Origin: Acuticoccus sp039189655
Lineage (GTDB): Bacteria > Pseudomonadota > Alphaproteobacteria > Rhizobiales > Amorphaceae
Assembly: GCA_039189655.1 (NCBI GenBank)
Contig: JBCCYN010000001.1
Coordinates: forward strand, 1-64,000
Length of the DNA stretch: 64,000 nt
Reading direction: 5' to 3'
The notes under the pieces were generated by a model. The model was not told where the DNA came from. It ran no database searches and saw only the letters and a program-made list of their open reading frames with translations. The stretch's first letter is position 1. Every line of letters begins with the position of its first letter. A program made the translations under genes and the position numbers. This document shows positions 17,910-25,980 of the stretch, in pieces.

Positions 17910-18938
17910 TCAAGTCGCGCCTCCAAGTGCGTGGTGCAATTTTGCCTGCCACTTTCGCCGGTATTCGCTGGAACTCATGCCTACCCTCTTCTTAAAGGCT
18001 GTCCGAAACGCTGACGGCTCGGCATATCCGACCTCTCCGGCTATTTCGTCGATTGGTTTGTCAGAAGTTTCGAGAGTCTGCTTTGACTCTTCGACCCGAA
18101 CCGTTTGAACATAATCACTCGGTGTCTGCCCAGTCGCCGCCCGGAAGCGACGCAATAGCGTACGCTCCGTCATACCAGCCATGCGTGCCATCTCCTGGAC
18201 GGGATTGGAGTGTTCGTAGTTGACGGCGATCCAACTTTGTAAGTCACCAATGACTGCATCAGAATGCAGACGTCCGGCGGACAAAGACGCAAAGCCCATC
18301 TGCCCCTGCGAATGCGGTTCGATGAGGTAAAGCTTAGCAATTCGGCGTGCTTCTTCACAGCCGACCAAATGTGCGATCAGATAAAGAACAAGATCAGCCC
18401 AGGCTGAGGCTCCACCTGCTGTCACGATACGGTGCCCGTCGCCGGCCGGGATTAAGACCCTTTCCCGACGAACTCGTATTCCTTGAAATTCCTCCGCCAA
18501 ACGTTCTGAGTATGCCCAATGGGTCGTTGCATCTACGCCGTTGAGGACGCCGCTCAGACCCAAGAGCAGCGCACCAGAACAAACCGATGTGACCATCCCA
18601 CCAGTCTCATGAACTCGAGCGGCCCATTCCGCGATTGGTTTCAACTCCGCGGGGAGTGGCTTCCATGGGTCAAGGTGCATGTCCGGAACAATCACGAGAT
18701 CCGTCTGAAATGGATCAGGCAACACTGATTCCGGTGTTATCAAGCGACCATTCATATCGCGATAGGCTGCACCATCCGGCGTGCAAAGGCGCGCTCGGAA
18801 CGGCGATGGATGCATCTGTTTGCCATGTAGCATCGCCCAGTCTCGCCCTACTGATGCCAGTACATCCAGGATCGAATAGACCGTTGATGTTCCAGCCCAA
18901 GGAAGACCAATGACAACTGTTTCGAATGATTTTGACAT
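17910..18938 (-). CDS. GlxA/FtrA-type AraC-family regulator with DJ-1/PfpI domain
   Basis: A 342-residue regulator. Residues about 1-180 form a class I glutamine-amidotransferase-like (DJ-1/PfpI) domain with VTSVCSGALLLG, whose Cys occupies the nucleophile elbow, followed by GVDATTHW. The C-terminal 100 residues are an AraC-type double helix-turn-helix with MARMAGMTERTLLRRFRAATG and DEIAGEVGYAEPSAFRTAFK. In this group the amidase-like domain usually senses a ligand. The gene is divergent from the methyltransferase at 19053 and probably controls it. A 15-bp palindrome overlaps its start codon. Confidence 0.88.
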   Translation of the reverse strand: MSKSFETVVIGLPWAGTSTVYSILDVLASVGRDWAMLHGKQMHPSPFRARLCTPDGAAYRDMNGRLITPESVLPDPFQTDLVIVPDMHLDPWKPLPAELKPIAEWAARVHETGGMVTSVCSGALLLGLSGVLNGVDATTHWAYSERLAEEFQGIRVRRERVLIPAGDGHRIVTAGGASAWADLVLYLIAHLVGCEEARRIAKLYLIEPHSQGQMGFASLSAGRLHSDAVIGDLQSWIAVNYEHSNPVQEMARMAGMTERTLLRRFRAATGQTPSDYVQTVRVEESKQTLETSDKPIDEIAGEVGYAEPSAFRTAFKKRVGMSSSEYRRKWQAKLHHALGGAT

Positions 18939-18948
18939 ATCATATGTC
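18934..18948. promoter_or_regulatory. 15-bp palindrome overlapping the GlxA-type gene start
   Basis: GACATAT-C-ATATGTC is a perfect 7+1+7 inverted repeat. It covers the regulator's ATG (18936-18938) and lies in the divergent promoter region shared with the methyltransferase gene. It could be an autoregulatory operator. AraC-type proteins more often bind direct repeats, so the bound factor is uncertain. Confidence 0.45.
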
Positions 18949-19052
18949 TGATTTTAGCCGTTCTTGTCGATCTACAAGCTAACGCAACTCGGCTTATCAA
19001 TGCAAACGGTCCCCATCTGAGCGCCATGGCGCATTCAAAAATGGAGACCCAA

Positions 19053-20135
19053 ATGAACGATCTTTCCTTGCCAGCTGACTTTGACGCTGAACGCGCCGAA
19101 GCCTTCGCCGGTCAGCTTGTCGACACAATTAGCAACGCCGCGACCTCCATTATGATCTCGCTTGGCCACCGTGTCGGCCTGTTCGACGCAATGGCCGCCC
19201 TACCGCCGAGCAGCATTGAGGCACTCGCCGCCTCAGCCGGTCTTGCTGAGCGCTACGTACGCGAATGGCTCGCCGTCATGGTCACCTCTCGTATCGTGGA
19301 GTATCATCCGGAGACGCAGATTTATTCTCTTCCTACCGAGCACGCCGCTTTTCTGACGCGGGCGGCCGCACCGAACAACATCGCTGTGACCAGCCAGTTT
19401 GTTGGGGTTGCCGCTTCCGTCGAGGAGCAGATGATCGAGCGGTTTCTGAACGGTGAAGGTCTGCACTATGGCCACTTTCTTCGCTTTCATGAGGTTATGG
19501 CGGAGGACAGCTACCAGACGACAGTAATGGCCTTGATCGACAGTATTCTGCCAATTGTCCCCGGACTGATCGAGCGCCTGACAGATGGTGTCGATGTTGT
19601 AGAGGTCGCATGTGGCGGTGGTCGCGCACTCCTCAAAATGGCGGAGGCGTTTCCGAACAGCACATTTACAGGCATCGATCTGTGCGAAGACGCCTTCGCT
19701 GAAGCGCGCGTTCAAGCGCTCAAGAATGGTCTGGACAACCTCACTTTCAGAACCTTGGACCTTAGCACCGTCACGGCACTCGGGAAGTTTGATCTCGTGA
19801 CTGGCTTTGATGCCGTGCACGACCAAAAGGATCCTCTTGGACTGATCAAAACGGTCTTCCATTCACTAAAGGCAGACGGCGTGTTCTTGATGCAGGACAT
19901 CGGCGGTTCGCGTGATCTCGTCACCAACATGGAAAACCCGCTCTCGCCGCTCTTGTTCACGATCTCACCGATGCATTGCACACCGATTTCCATCGGCCAG
20001 GGTGGCCCGGGACTGGGCACCATGTGGGGTGTGGAAACCGCACAGGACTTCCTGGCCGAAGCGGGATTTGTCGATGTGGAAACCCATCGCCTGCCGCATG
20101 ACCAAGTCAACGCCTACTTCGTCGCCCGGCGCTAG
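19053..20135 (+). CDS. Class I SAM-dependent methyltransferase with winged-helix N-terminus
   Basis: 360 residues from the ATG at 19053, which has GGAG six bases upstream. Earlier in-frame ATGs at 19026 and 19041 lack such a site. The N-terminal half looks like the helical dimerisation/winged-helix domain of Rv2258c-type methyltransferases (SLGHRVGLFDAMAALPPSS, LAERYVREWLAVM). The catalytic half has VVEVACGGGRALLKMAEAF (SAM motif I) and an acidic residue in FTGIDLCE. DLVTGFDAVHDQKDP resembles motif IV. The substrate is unknown. The gene is followed by a DUF1127-like mini-gene and a flavin monooxygenase, probably one transcription unit under the divergent GlxA-type regulator. Confidence 0.85.
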   Translation: MNDLSLPADFDAERAEAFAGQLVDTISNAATSIMISLGHRVGLFDAMAALPPSSIEALAASAGLAERYVREWLAVMVTSRIVEYHPETQIYSLPTEHAAFLTRAAAPNNIAVTSQFVGVAASVEEQMIERFLNGEGLHYGHFLRFHEVMAEDSYQTTVMALIDSILPIVPGLIERLTDGVDVVEVACGGGRALLKMAEAFPNSTFTGIDLCEDAFAEARVQALKNGLDNLTFRTLDLSTVTALGKFDLVTGFDAVHDQKDPLGLIKTVFHSLKADGVFLMQDIGGSRDLVTNMENPLSPLLFTISPMHCTPISIGQGGPGLGTMWGVETAQDFLAEAGFVDVETHRLPHDQVNAYFVARR

Positions 20136-20164
20136 CGGCTTCTAGTCCAAAAATGGAGCATGAT

Positions 20165-20311
20165 ATGAAGACACGCATTTTTCAGTGTCTCGCCGAAGCA
20201 CGCCAGCGACACAAGACGCACCGCATTATCGCAAACACTCCAATGAGCATCCAAAGGGACATCGGGTTCATCGATGATCGGCCTGATGGGATGCTCCACC
20301 TATCACATTAG
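20165..20311 (+). CDS. DUF1127-like 48-residue protein
   Basis: A short reading frame that begins with MKTRIFQCLAEARQRHKTH, has IQRDIGF near the middle, and ends at TAG 20309-20311. The Arg-rich N-terminus followed by a (L/Q)-R-D-I-G core is the layout of DUF1127 proteins, which are common in Alphaproteobacteria and in several cases linked to RNA or phosphate homeostasis. It sits in the 186-base gap between the methyltransferase and the monooxygenase gene, 10 bases before the latter's ATG, so it is probably co-transcribed. The match is short, hence moderate confidence. Confidence 0.55.
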   Translation: MKTRIFQCLAEARQRHKTHRIIANTPMSIQRDIGFIDDRPDGMLHLSH

Positions 20312-20321
20312 GAACCGGCCT

Positions 20322-21504
20322 ATGAAACACGCCGACAAACATACACTTATCATCGGGGCCGGTTTAACCGGCCTCTCCACCGCGCACATCTTGCGGGAAC
20401 AGGGTATTCCAGTGACCGTGCTGGATGCGTCTGACCGCGTTGCTTGGAACTGGCGGCAACGCCATCCTGCGCTACGGCTGAACGTTCATCGCAAGTTTGT
20501 CGCGCTGCCTGGAAAACCGGCGCCACGTTCTGACGGTGCCTACTTAAAGCGCGACACCCTCATCCAGCACCTCGAAGACTATGCCCATGATCTTCGCGAC
20601 TGCATCGAGGCGGGCGTCATCGTCTCAAGCATTGAGCGCGCCCCGGACGGTTGGCGCGTGACTGCCGGTAGCCGATCGTACGATGCTCCGAATATCGTAC
20701 TGGCAACCGGACGCGACCGAACCCCTCATATCCCCGATTGGCGCGGACTTGAGCGGTTCGAAGGAGAACTGATCCACGCTGCAAATATCGGCGACCTCTC
20801 GCATTACGACGGCAAGAGGGTTCTTGTTGTCGGCGCTGGCAACTCCGGCGGCGACGTGCTGAACCATCTCGCACGCCACAACCCGAAAGACGTGCGAATT
20901 TCCGTGCGGTACGGTCCTGCAATTGTTCCACAACGCGTATTTGGTTTTCCTTTGCATCGCGCGGCCAATCTGTTTGCCGCGATGCCGCTTTGGATGGTCG
21001 ATCCCGCGTTCGCGATGACACAGCGCTTGTTCTTTTGGAGATCTCAAGAAGTACGGTTTGACGTCCCACTCCATGGGCGGCGGAACACGGCTCGTGACCG
21101 ATGGGACGGCGTTTGCTATCGATGATGGCTTCGTCGCTGCGATCAAAAGCGGGCGTTTCAAGGTGGTTGGTGAGATCACCGAGTTCTGGGCCGACCGTGT
21201 TTTCTTCGATTGCCTCCGCACGTTTAAGCCGGATACGGTGATCTGCGCGACTGGATATAAAACGGCTTTGGAACGCTTGCTTGGTGGGTTTGCTGTCCTT
21301 AACGAAGCCGGGATTCCCAAGTCCCCAATGGGAGAGCCAGTGCCAGGACTGCCTGGGCTGTGGTTCAATGGTTTTCGACCTGAGTTCCAGGGCTACTTCC
21401 ATTCGGCGGCAAAGGGTGCACGCCGTATTGCTCGCGGTATTCTTTCCGACGCAAGAACCGTCTCACCTGTCCAAACTTCGCCTCAGCGCGAGCTAGCTGC
21501 ATAA
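20322..21504 (+). pseudogene. Flavin-containing monooxygenase (FMO/YUCCA-like), +1 frameshift
   Basis: The ATG at 20322 has GGAA at 20311-20314. The N-terminal FAD motif is IIGAGLTGLSTA, the NADPH motif VVGAGNSGGDV is near residue 180, and the C-terminal part has VICATGYKTALERLL (FATGY-type) and GLWFNGFRPEFQGYFHSA. The frame breaks in a T run at 21033-21036: removing one T restores Leu-Phe-Phe-Gly-Asp-Leu-Lys and joins the two open frames into about 394 residues, normal for the family. It could be a genuine null allele, a phase-variable tract (unlikely with only four T), or a sequencing error. Such enzymes oxygenate N, S or carbonyl groups of small molecules. Confidence 0.85.
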
Positions 21505-21579
21505 TCAATGTCAGAGTGCTTTGACGACGACCATCGTCGCGTTGTCGCCATTGCACTTCGCCAAGCTGAGGTATTCAAC

Positions 21580-22071
21580 ATGACCAAAAGCTCATTCTCG
21601 GAACACCTGATGTCCATGTCGGACGAGGTTTGGGAAAGACACGCCAATCCCTGGAGCGGATGGAGCCGCACTTCCATCCCGCTACTCTTTGTTGCGGCGG
21701 TTTGGAGCCGTGATTGGCTCGGATGGTGGTCGCTCCTCCCAATCGCACTGGTATGTCTCTGGACTTGGTGGAACCCACGCGCGTTTCAAAAAACCGATAG
21801 TCTCGACAACTGGATGTCCAAAGGTGTGTTTGGCGAGCGTGTATGGATTGCCCGCAAGGCGCCTCTAGTGCCGGCCCATCACAGGCGGATGCCCCATGTT
21901 CTCGCTGTTGCAAGTGGCCTGGGGCTTTTACCGCTAGCATGGGGTCTATGGGTGTTGGACCCTTGGCCAGTGCTCGCCGGATTGATCCTCGTGATGGGTG
22001 GCAAGCTTTGGTTTCTGGACCGCATGGTCTGGCTGTTCGAAGACACGGGCGGATTTGAGACCAAGCCCTAG
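21580..22071 (+). CDS. DUF6653 family membrane protein
   Basis: About 163 residues from the ATG at 21580, preceded by GAGG eight bases away; the frame also opens at 21508. The sequence has DEVWERHANPWSGWSR near the N-terminus, characteristic of the DUF6653 family. Two hydrophobic hairpins follow (around IPLLFVAAVW / WWSLLPIALVCLW and VLAVASGLGLLPLAW / PVLAGLILVMGG), giving about four membrane segments. Function is unknown. It follows the broken monooxygenase and overlaps the 3' end of the convergent GNAT gene by four bases. Confidence 0.75.
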   Translation: MTKSSFSEHLMSMSDEVWERHANPWSGWSRTSIPLLFVAAVWSRDWLGWWSLLPIALVCLWTWWNPRAFQKTDSLDNWMSKGVFGERVWIARKAPLVPAHHRRMPHVLAVASGLGLLPLAWGLWVLDPWPVLAGLILVMGGKLWFLDRMVWLFEDTGGFETKP

Positions 22072-22580
22072 TTTGCTTCGGGCTGGACGTAGACAAGCGT
22101 TGGGTCATCGTCAGGTGCAAGAGCACTTTCGTCAGGCGTGCAACCAATCCGCTCAGCCAGGCGAATGGATGGGGTGTTGTCAGGGTCAATATAGCTCACG
22201 GCGCGGGACCAATTGAGATCACCAATAACATAGTCGCGCAAAGCAAAGACTGCTTCGCCAGCAAACCCCTTACCCTTTTCCTTTGAAGACCAAATAGACC
22301 AAGTTAATTCCTTCTCCGGCCAGCCGATTGGATACCAAAGCCCAGCGGGCCCAATGGCGTCTCCTGTGTCCTTGCGACAGATAACAAAGGGTACTGATTG
22401 GCGCAGTGACCAATGTCCGAGGACGATCGCAAAGACACGCCACGCAAGATCGGTCTTACCTTCCCCACCGCCGACAAACCGCGCTCGCTCAGACGTGAAG
22501 AAGGCGGTCCATGCAGACAGAACGGCGGGCTCAGGTTTGCGAAGAATTAAGCGCTCTGTTTCAAGCATAGCATTCCCCAT
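22068..22580 (-). CDS. GNAT acetyltransferase, RimJ/RimL type
   Basis: A 170-residue protein that opens with LETERLILRKPEPA, the usual RimJ/RimL-like beta1. It contains WSIWSSKEKGKGFAGEAVFALRDY in two short stretches, corresponding to the acetyl-CoA pyrophosphate loop (Q/R-x-x-G-x-G/A), and ends with NTPSIRLAERIGCTPDE, the final helix and strand. Such enzymes acetylate protein N-termini, antibiotics or small amines; the substrate here is unknown. The ATG at 22580 is used; a second ATG four codons later is possible. Confidence 0.85.
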   Translation of the reverse strand: MGNAMLETERLILRKPEPAVLSAWTAFFTSERARFVGGGEGKTDLAWRVFAIVLGHWSLRQSVPFVICRKDTGDAIGPAGLWYPIGWPEKELTWSIWSSKEKGKGFAGEAVFALRDYVIGDLNWSRAVSYIDPDNTPSIRLAERIGCTPDESALAPDDDPTLVYVQPEAN

Positions 22581-22657
22581 CGGATTATGGGTTCATTCGT
22601 TGTCACCAAGCGCTTTGATGCAGAAGGCTGAAATCGGACAAAATCGATCCGCATTGG

Positions 22658-23155
22658 TCAGTCTTTGAAGTGAGAGTTCCAAATTGCGACGTGCGTTGCG
22701 TCTCTTCCTTCATATGCACGGATCGCACCCGAGAGGCCTTCTGGGCCAGATAAGCCGCGACCTTCGGCAAGTTCGGTCATTCGCACAGTGTACCACCCGG
22801 TGACGCCACCCTCTGGCAGGTCTTCGAACCTCGGAAACGGCGGTGCTCTTGCCTCACCAGCAAGCCAAGCGTTTGGCAGCGAAGGGTCAAGAACCAGCGC
22901 GCGTGCCAATCCGACGACATCAATACCTGCCGAAAGGGCGTCGACTGCTTGCGCATACTCGAACTCTGCGGTCGCCATACTGGCAAAGCCGGCCACCCGT
23001 TCGGTGTGGTTTTCAGCTATTGGGATCGCTCCGCTCCTTCTTTCAACGCCTATTTTCAATTGCAATAGGCCCGAGATGAAGGGACCACAGGGGCCCATCG
23101 TATTGGTCTTGATAGAGCCAAATACGCCATCCATACTTGAGTGGCTGGCAGGCAA
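22658..23155 (-). pseudogene. NADH:flavin oxidoreductase (OYE-like), C-terminal remnant
   Basis: Only the C-terminal part of an old-yellow-enzyme-type TIM barrel is present. ALSAGIDVVGLARALVLDP is the phosphate-binding beta7/8 region, and LPEGGVTGWYTVRMTELAEG is the tail. A full enzyme needs about 350-400 residues, whereas about 130 are recognisable here. The first 35-40 residues of the open frame do not resemble the family and no ATG with a good ribosome site precedes the homology. It is best read as a decayed gene. Confidence 0.65.
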
Positions 23156-23449
23156 TTGTGCGTGGCCACCGCCAGGGCATCACCGCCCACCTCGATTCAG
23201 GTCAAGATTGAAAGGCCCCCGCCCTACTCGGCACCGGCTCGCATTTGCGAAGCATCCGCCGTAGCGGGTTTCGGTCGTCGGTCTACCGGGATTTTGACCG
23301 ACCCGTTCCCCGAGTGTCGCGAGCGAGGTTGAACGGCGACAGGCCAAAACCCCGAACCGCCAGGCACCTATCAATCGCAGCCCTCCCTTACGAGTTCTTT
23401 GGGGTGCGCGTTCTTCGTTTCCGAAGGAAGGGATGCTACATTCGCGCTC

Positions 23450-24220
23450 ATGCCGATTATATCTTACGACGATGTACCACCCGTAACCCCAGAATTCATG
23501 GCGGCCTATGACAATGCCTCGCCAAGCGGCCATAGGCACCCTGCTTGCCGGGTCAATCGCCTTGCCAACATCGGTATCGACTGCCGCGCCGAGATGGGGT
23601 CACCTGTCGATCTCGACCGCCTTACCGACCGTGACTACGATTACCTTTGTGAGACGAGTGACGACGGGTGGCTGATCGCGGGCGGCGACGATACGAAGTT
23701 AAAGCGTCCGGACACCGCCCACGCTGAGGTTTGGCGCTACGGTCCAGACAACGCCGAGGATGGTGGGATCGCTCATAGTACCGTGGACGCCATGCTTCGC
23801 ACGATCCGCTTTCCGCCTGTGACTTTCAAACCAAAGAAGATCAATTTCACTCCAAAGTCGGAGATTGAACTTCTGCTCGAGTACGAACCTGGATCCATCG
23901 CCGGTCGACTCTTCAGCCTGTTTGCAAAGGTTCTAGCCTGCCCATGCGGTCACTATGGAAACCCGTTCCACATCACACTTGTGCGCGGGGTCGAATTTCG
24001 TTCCGATGCACATAAGATAGAATACCTCCGCAACAAGCAGGCTGTGGTCGATGAGTGGCGTGAGACTTTTCCAGATGGGGTTAAATTCAATGACGGCGGT
24101 ATCGATTTGTACGTCAACCGCGAAGAGATCCTGCATCACTATTCGCCCTCCGAGGTGTGCGGGGTTGAGGCGAACGTCGGAGCCCTCCTTTCGATGAGAG
24201 CTACGAATTTAGACAAATAG
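23450..24220 (+). CDS. Hypothetical protein
   Basis: 256 residues from the ATG at 23450; the frame opens earlier at a TTG (23399). I do not recognise the family. The composition is that of a soluble cytoplasmic protein with no signal peptide or membrane segment. A conserved-looking patch, NPFHITLVRGVEFRS, contains an H-x-T-x-x-R arrangement that recalls one half of a 2H phosphoesterase, but I see no clear second motif. The C-terminal LYVNREEILHHY patch is also notable. It stands alone between the OYE remnant and an IS66 remnant. Confidence 0.55.
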   Translation: MPIISYDDVPPVTPEFMAAYDNASPSGHRHPACRVNRLANIGIDCRAEMGSPVDLDRLTDRDYDYLCETSDDGWLIAGGDDTKLKRPDTAHAEVWRYGPDNAEDGGIAHSTVDAMLRTIRFPPVTFKPKKINFTPKSEIELLLEYEPGSIAGRLFSLFAKVLACPCGHYGNPFHITLVRGVEFRSDAHKIEYLRNKQAVVDEWRETFPDGVKFNDGGIDLYVNREEILHHYSPSEVCGVEANVGALLSMRATNLDK

Positions 24221-24559
24221 AACTTACTCCAACGCCGCGTTTCGAGAACTGACGACTAGCCCTACCAGCTGAAGTCGACCGGATTGGCGTGCGTGACACT
24301 GTCAACGCGCGCGAAGTGGTCTTCGAAAAGATGCACTTTGAAGTGTCCTAGGGGCAACCCGCGAGCACCGCTAGACCAATACCCGACCTGACAGATTGAT
24401 CGTTTTACGATCGGTTAGGTCGGATTTGATTCAAGTTGTCCGCCGGAAGGGGGACTGGTGGACATGGTCAGAGACCTTTCGTTGGATCTGCGGGTTCGCG
24501 GTGAGCGTCCGGTGTAACCGCTCTGGCTGGGCGCTTGGACGCCCTATTGCGCCGCGGTT

Positions 24560-24680
24560 CAAGCGTAGTGCCAGGGCAGCAACTCGTCGTTCCGGGTGAT
24601 CTTTTGGTCGGCAATTCGCCCGAGGACCGAGGTCAGCCAGGCTTGCGGGCTGATGCTATTGAGTTTGGGTGCTGGATCCT
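24560..24680 (-). pseudogene. IS66-family transposase, C-terminal remnant
   Basis: The minus strand reads PKLNSISPQAWLTSVLGRIA followed by DQKITRNDELLPWHYA and a stop at 24560. This matches the C-terminal block of IS66 TnpC transposases (LN-ID-P-AWL-VL-RIADHKI-R-DELLPW). Nothing upstream continues the gene, so it is a short relic. Confidence 0.85.
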
Positions 24681-25368
24681 ATGAGCCGTCCTGCCACCCC
24701 GAAAACGAAATGCCCTAAATTCCCGCATCGCTTAGCCCTCCTCACTGTTGAGCTTTACCCGTTTCGTCTAACCACGCCCCCCGAGAATCTATGGCCGCAG
24801 CCTGTCGGGGAGCGTCGCTTTGAAAGGTGGCTATTCTTAACGGCGCTTCACCTTCATCTCCTATCGCATCCGACTCTCGCAACGTGATGTCAGGCGGCGC
24901 ATCTCATCACGGTAAGCGGCCGCGCTCTCGTCTCGAATGCCCTTAAGGCGCTCCAGGCGAACAGCCTCCTTTGGCGCTAGATATTATTTCCACTTCGGTA
25001 CCGAAAATATATGTTATTTTTCGGTGCATATATCAAAGTAAGAATTAGCCGATAATATATGCTAATATAGCGCGAATATTCGCCTTCATTTATATTTAAT
25101 CTTTAGCCGCAACGAAAGGAACGCAGGCTTTGACCACACAGGAAGACTTAAACGATGCGCTGATGGGCGGGTCAGATAAGGGGCATGAAACGAAGGATGG
25201 GCGTGCCTTGGAAGGCTCGTTCAGCAGCAGCTCCCTATTCGCCCGCTTTCCGTCGCCGTCTAGCGCTGGTAGAGGGCCATTCCCTGCCCGCGTACCGCGA
25301 AGGTTGGGGCTACCCTGTCTTGGTAGGGGCCGGATCGGAAATATCGTATAAAACTAGGAAAGCACCCC
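24681..25368. other. Gene-poor region with an AT-rich island
   Basis: Nearly 690 bases with no convincing gene. An open frame from the TTG at 25130 (about 73 residues, Ser-rich) has no recognisable features. Bases about 24980-25115 are markedly AT-rich against the high-GC background and contain palindromic units (see the entry at 24994). The stretch probably includes the promoter of the secreted-protein gene at 25369. Confidence 0.4.
24994..25025. repeat. Nested palindrome and hairpin in the AT-rich island
   Basis: TTCGGTACCGAA (24994-25005) is a perfect 12-bp palindrome. ACCGAAAA (25000-25007) also pairs with TTTTCGGT (25018-25025) across a 10-base loop, so the same arm can form two alternative structures. 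It could be an operator or a bidirectional hairpin. No T-rich terminator tail is clear on either strand. Confidence 0.45.
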
Positions 25369-25869
25369 ATGAAATCGCCAATAATCGCGCTCGCAGCACT
25401 GTCCTCGTTTCTCGGCACCATCACATCCGCTGTTGCGTACGAGGTATGCGAGGAATTCACGGTGCATTGGGCAGTAGACCACGTGCACTCTCTCGATCAC
25501 GACAGGGACGGTCGCAGCGTCGGTGACACCATGATGGTCAAAGGCACAATGACAACTACCAGCGGCGTTCCCGTAGGCCCGATGTACGTGAATTCAACAG
25601 TGATGCCATACGGCGAAGAAATCACAGATGAAGACCCAATCCCGTTCTTTGCGACGATGCACTACATTTTCCCGACTGGGCGGCTTTCCACCTCGGGTAT
25701 CTTCGAGCGGCATGACACAGGCCTGAACAAGGATTTACCCCCTGTACAGTTCGAGTACTCGATCATCGGTGGCACAGGGCTGTTTGCGTCTGCCAGAGGA
25801 CAAATGGTTGCAAGCACGGACGAGGACGGCAATCGGACTCTGAATTTTCGGATCAGCTGCGCCGATTAG
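25369..25869 (+). CDS. Secreted allene-oxide-cyclase-barrel-like protein
   Basis: 166 residues. The ATG at 25369 has AGGAAAG about eight bases upstream. The N-terminus is a signal peptide: Lys-Ser-Pro, a hydrophobic core (IIALAALSSFLGTI), then SAVAYE as the probable cleavage region. The mature part contains SIIGGTGLFASARGQMVAS, the conserved turn of allene-oxide-cyclase/dirigent-type beta-barrels (GGTG-F-x-A-RG), near the C-terminus. Bacterial members are mostly uncharacterised; a lipid or small-molecule cargo is plausible. A decarboxylase-like gene follows after 111 bases on the same strand. Confidence 0.7.
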   Translation: MKSPIIALAALSSFLGTITSAVAYEVCEEFTVHWAVDHVHSLDHDRDGRSVGDTMMVKGTMTTTSGVPVGPMYVNSTVMPYGEEITDEDPIPFFATMHYIFPTGRLSTSGIFERHDTGLNKDLPPVQFEYSIIGGTGLFASARGQMVASTDEDGNRTLNFRISCAD

Positions 25870-25980
25870 AGAGGGCCTAATCGAGTACGCAGCTCCAAGG
25901 AATGCGTCCTTGGGTGTCACCGCTGACCGTGCCGCAAGGCGCGGTCCTGTGGTGCACCCAAAAAACCTACGACGCGCGCA

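Noticed and set aside
24980..25115. AT-rich island as a replication or plasmid origin
   Set aside because: No iterons, DnaA-box cluster or rep/par genes nearby; only local palindromes.
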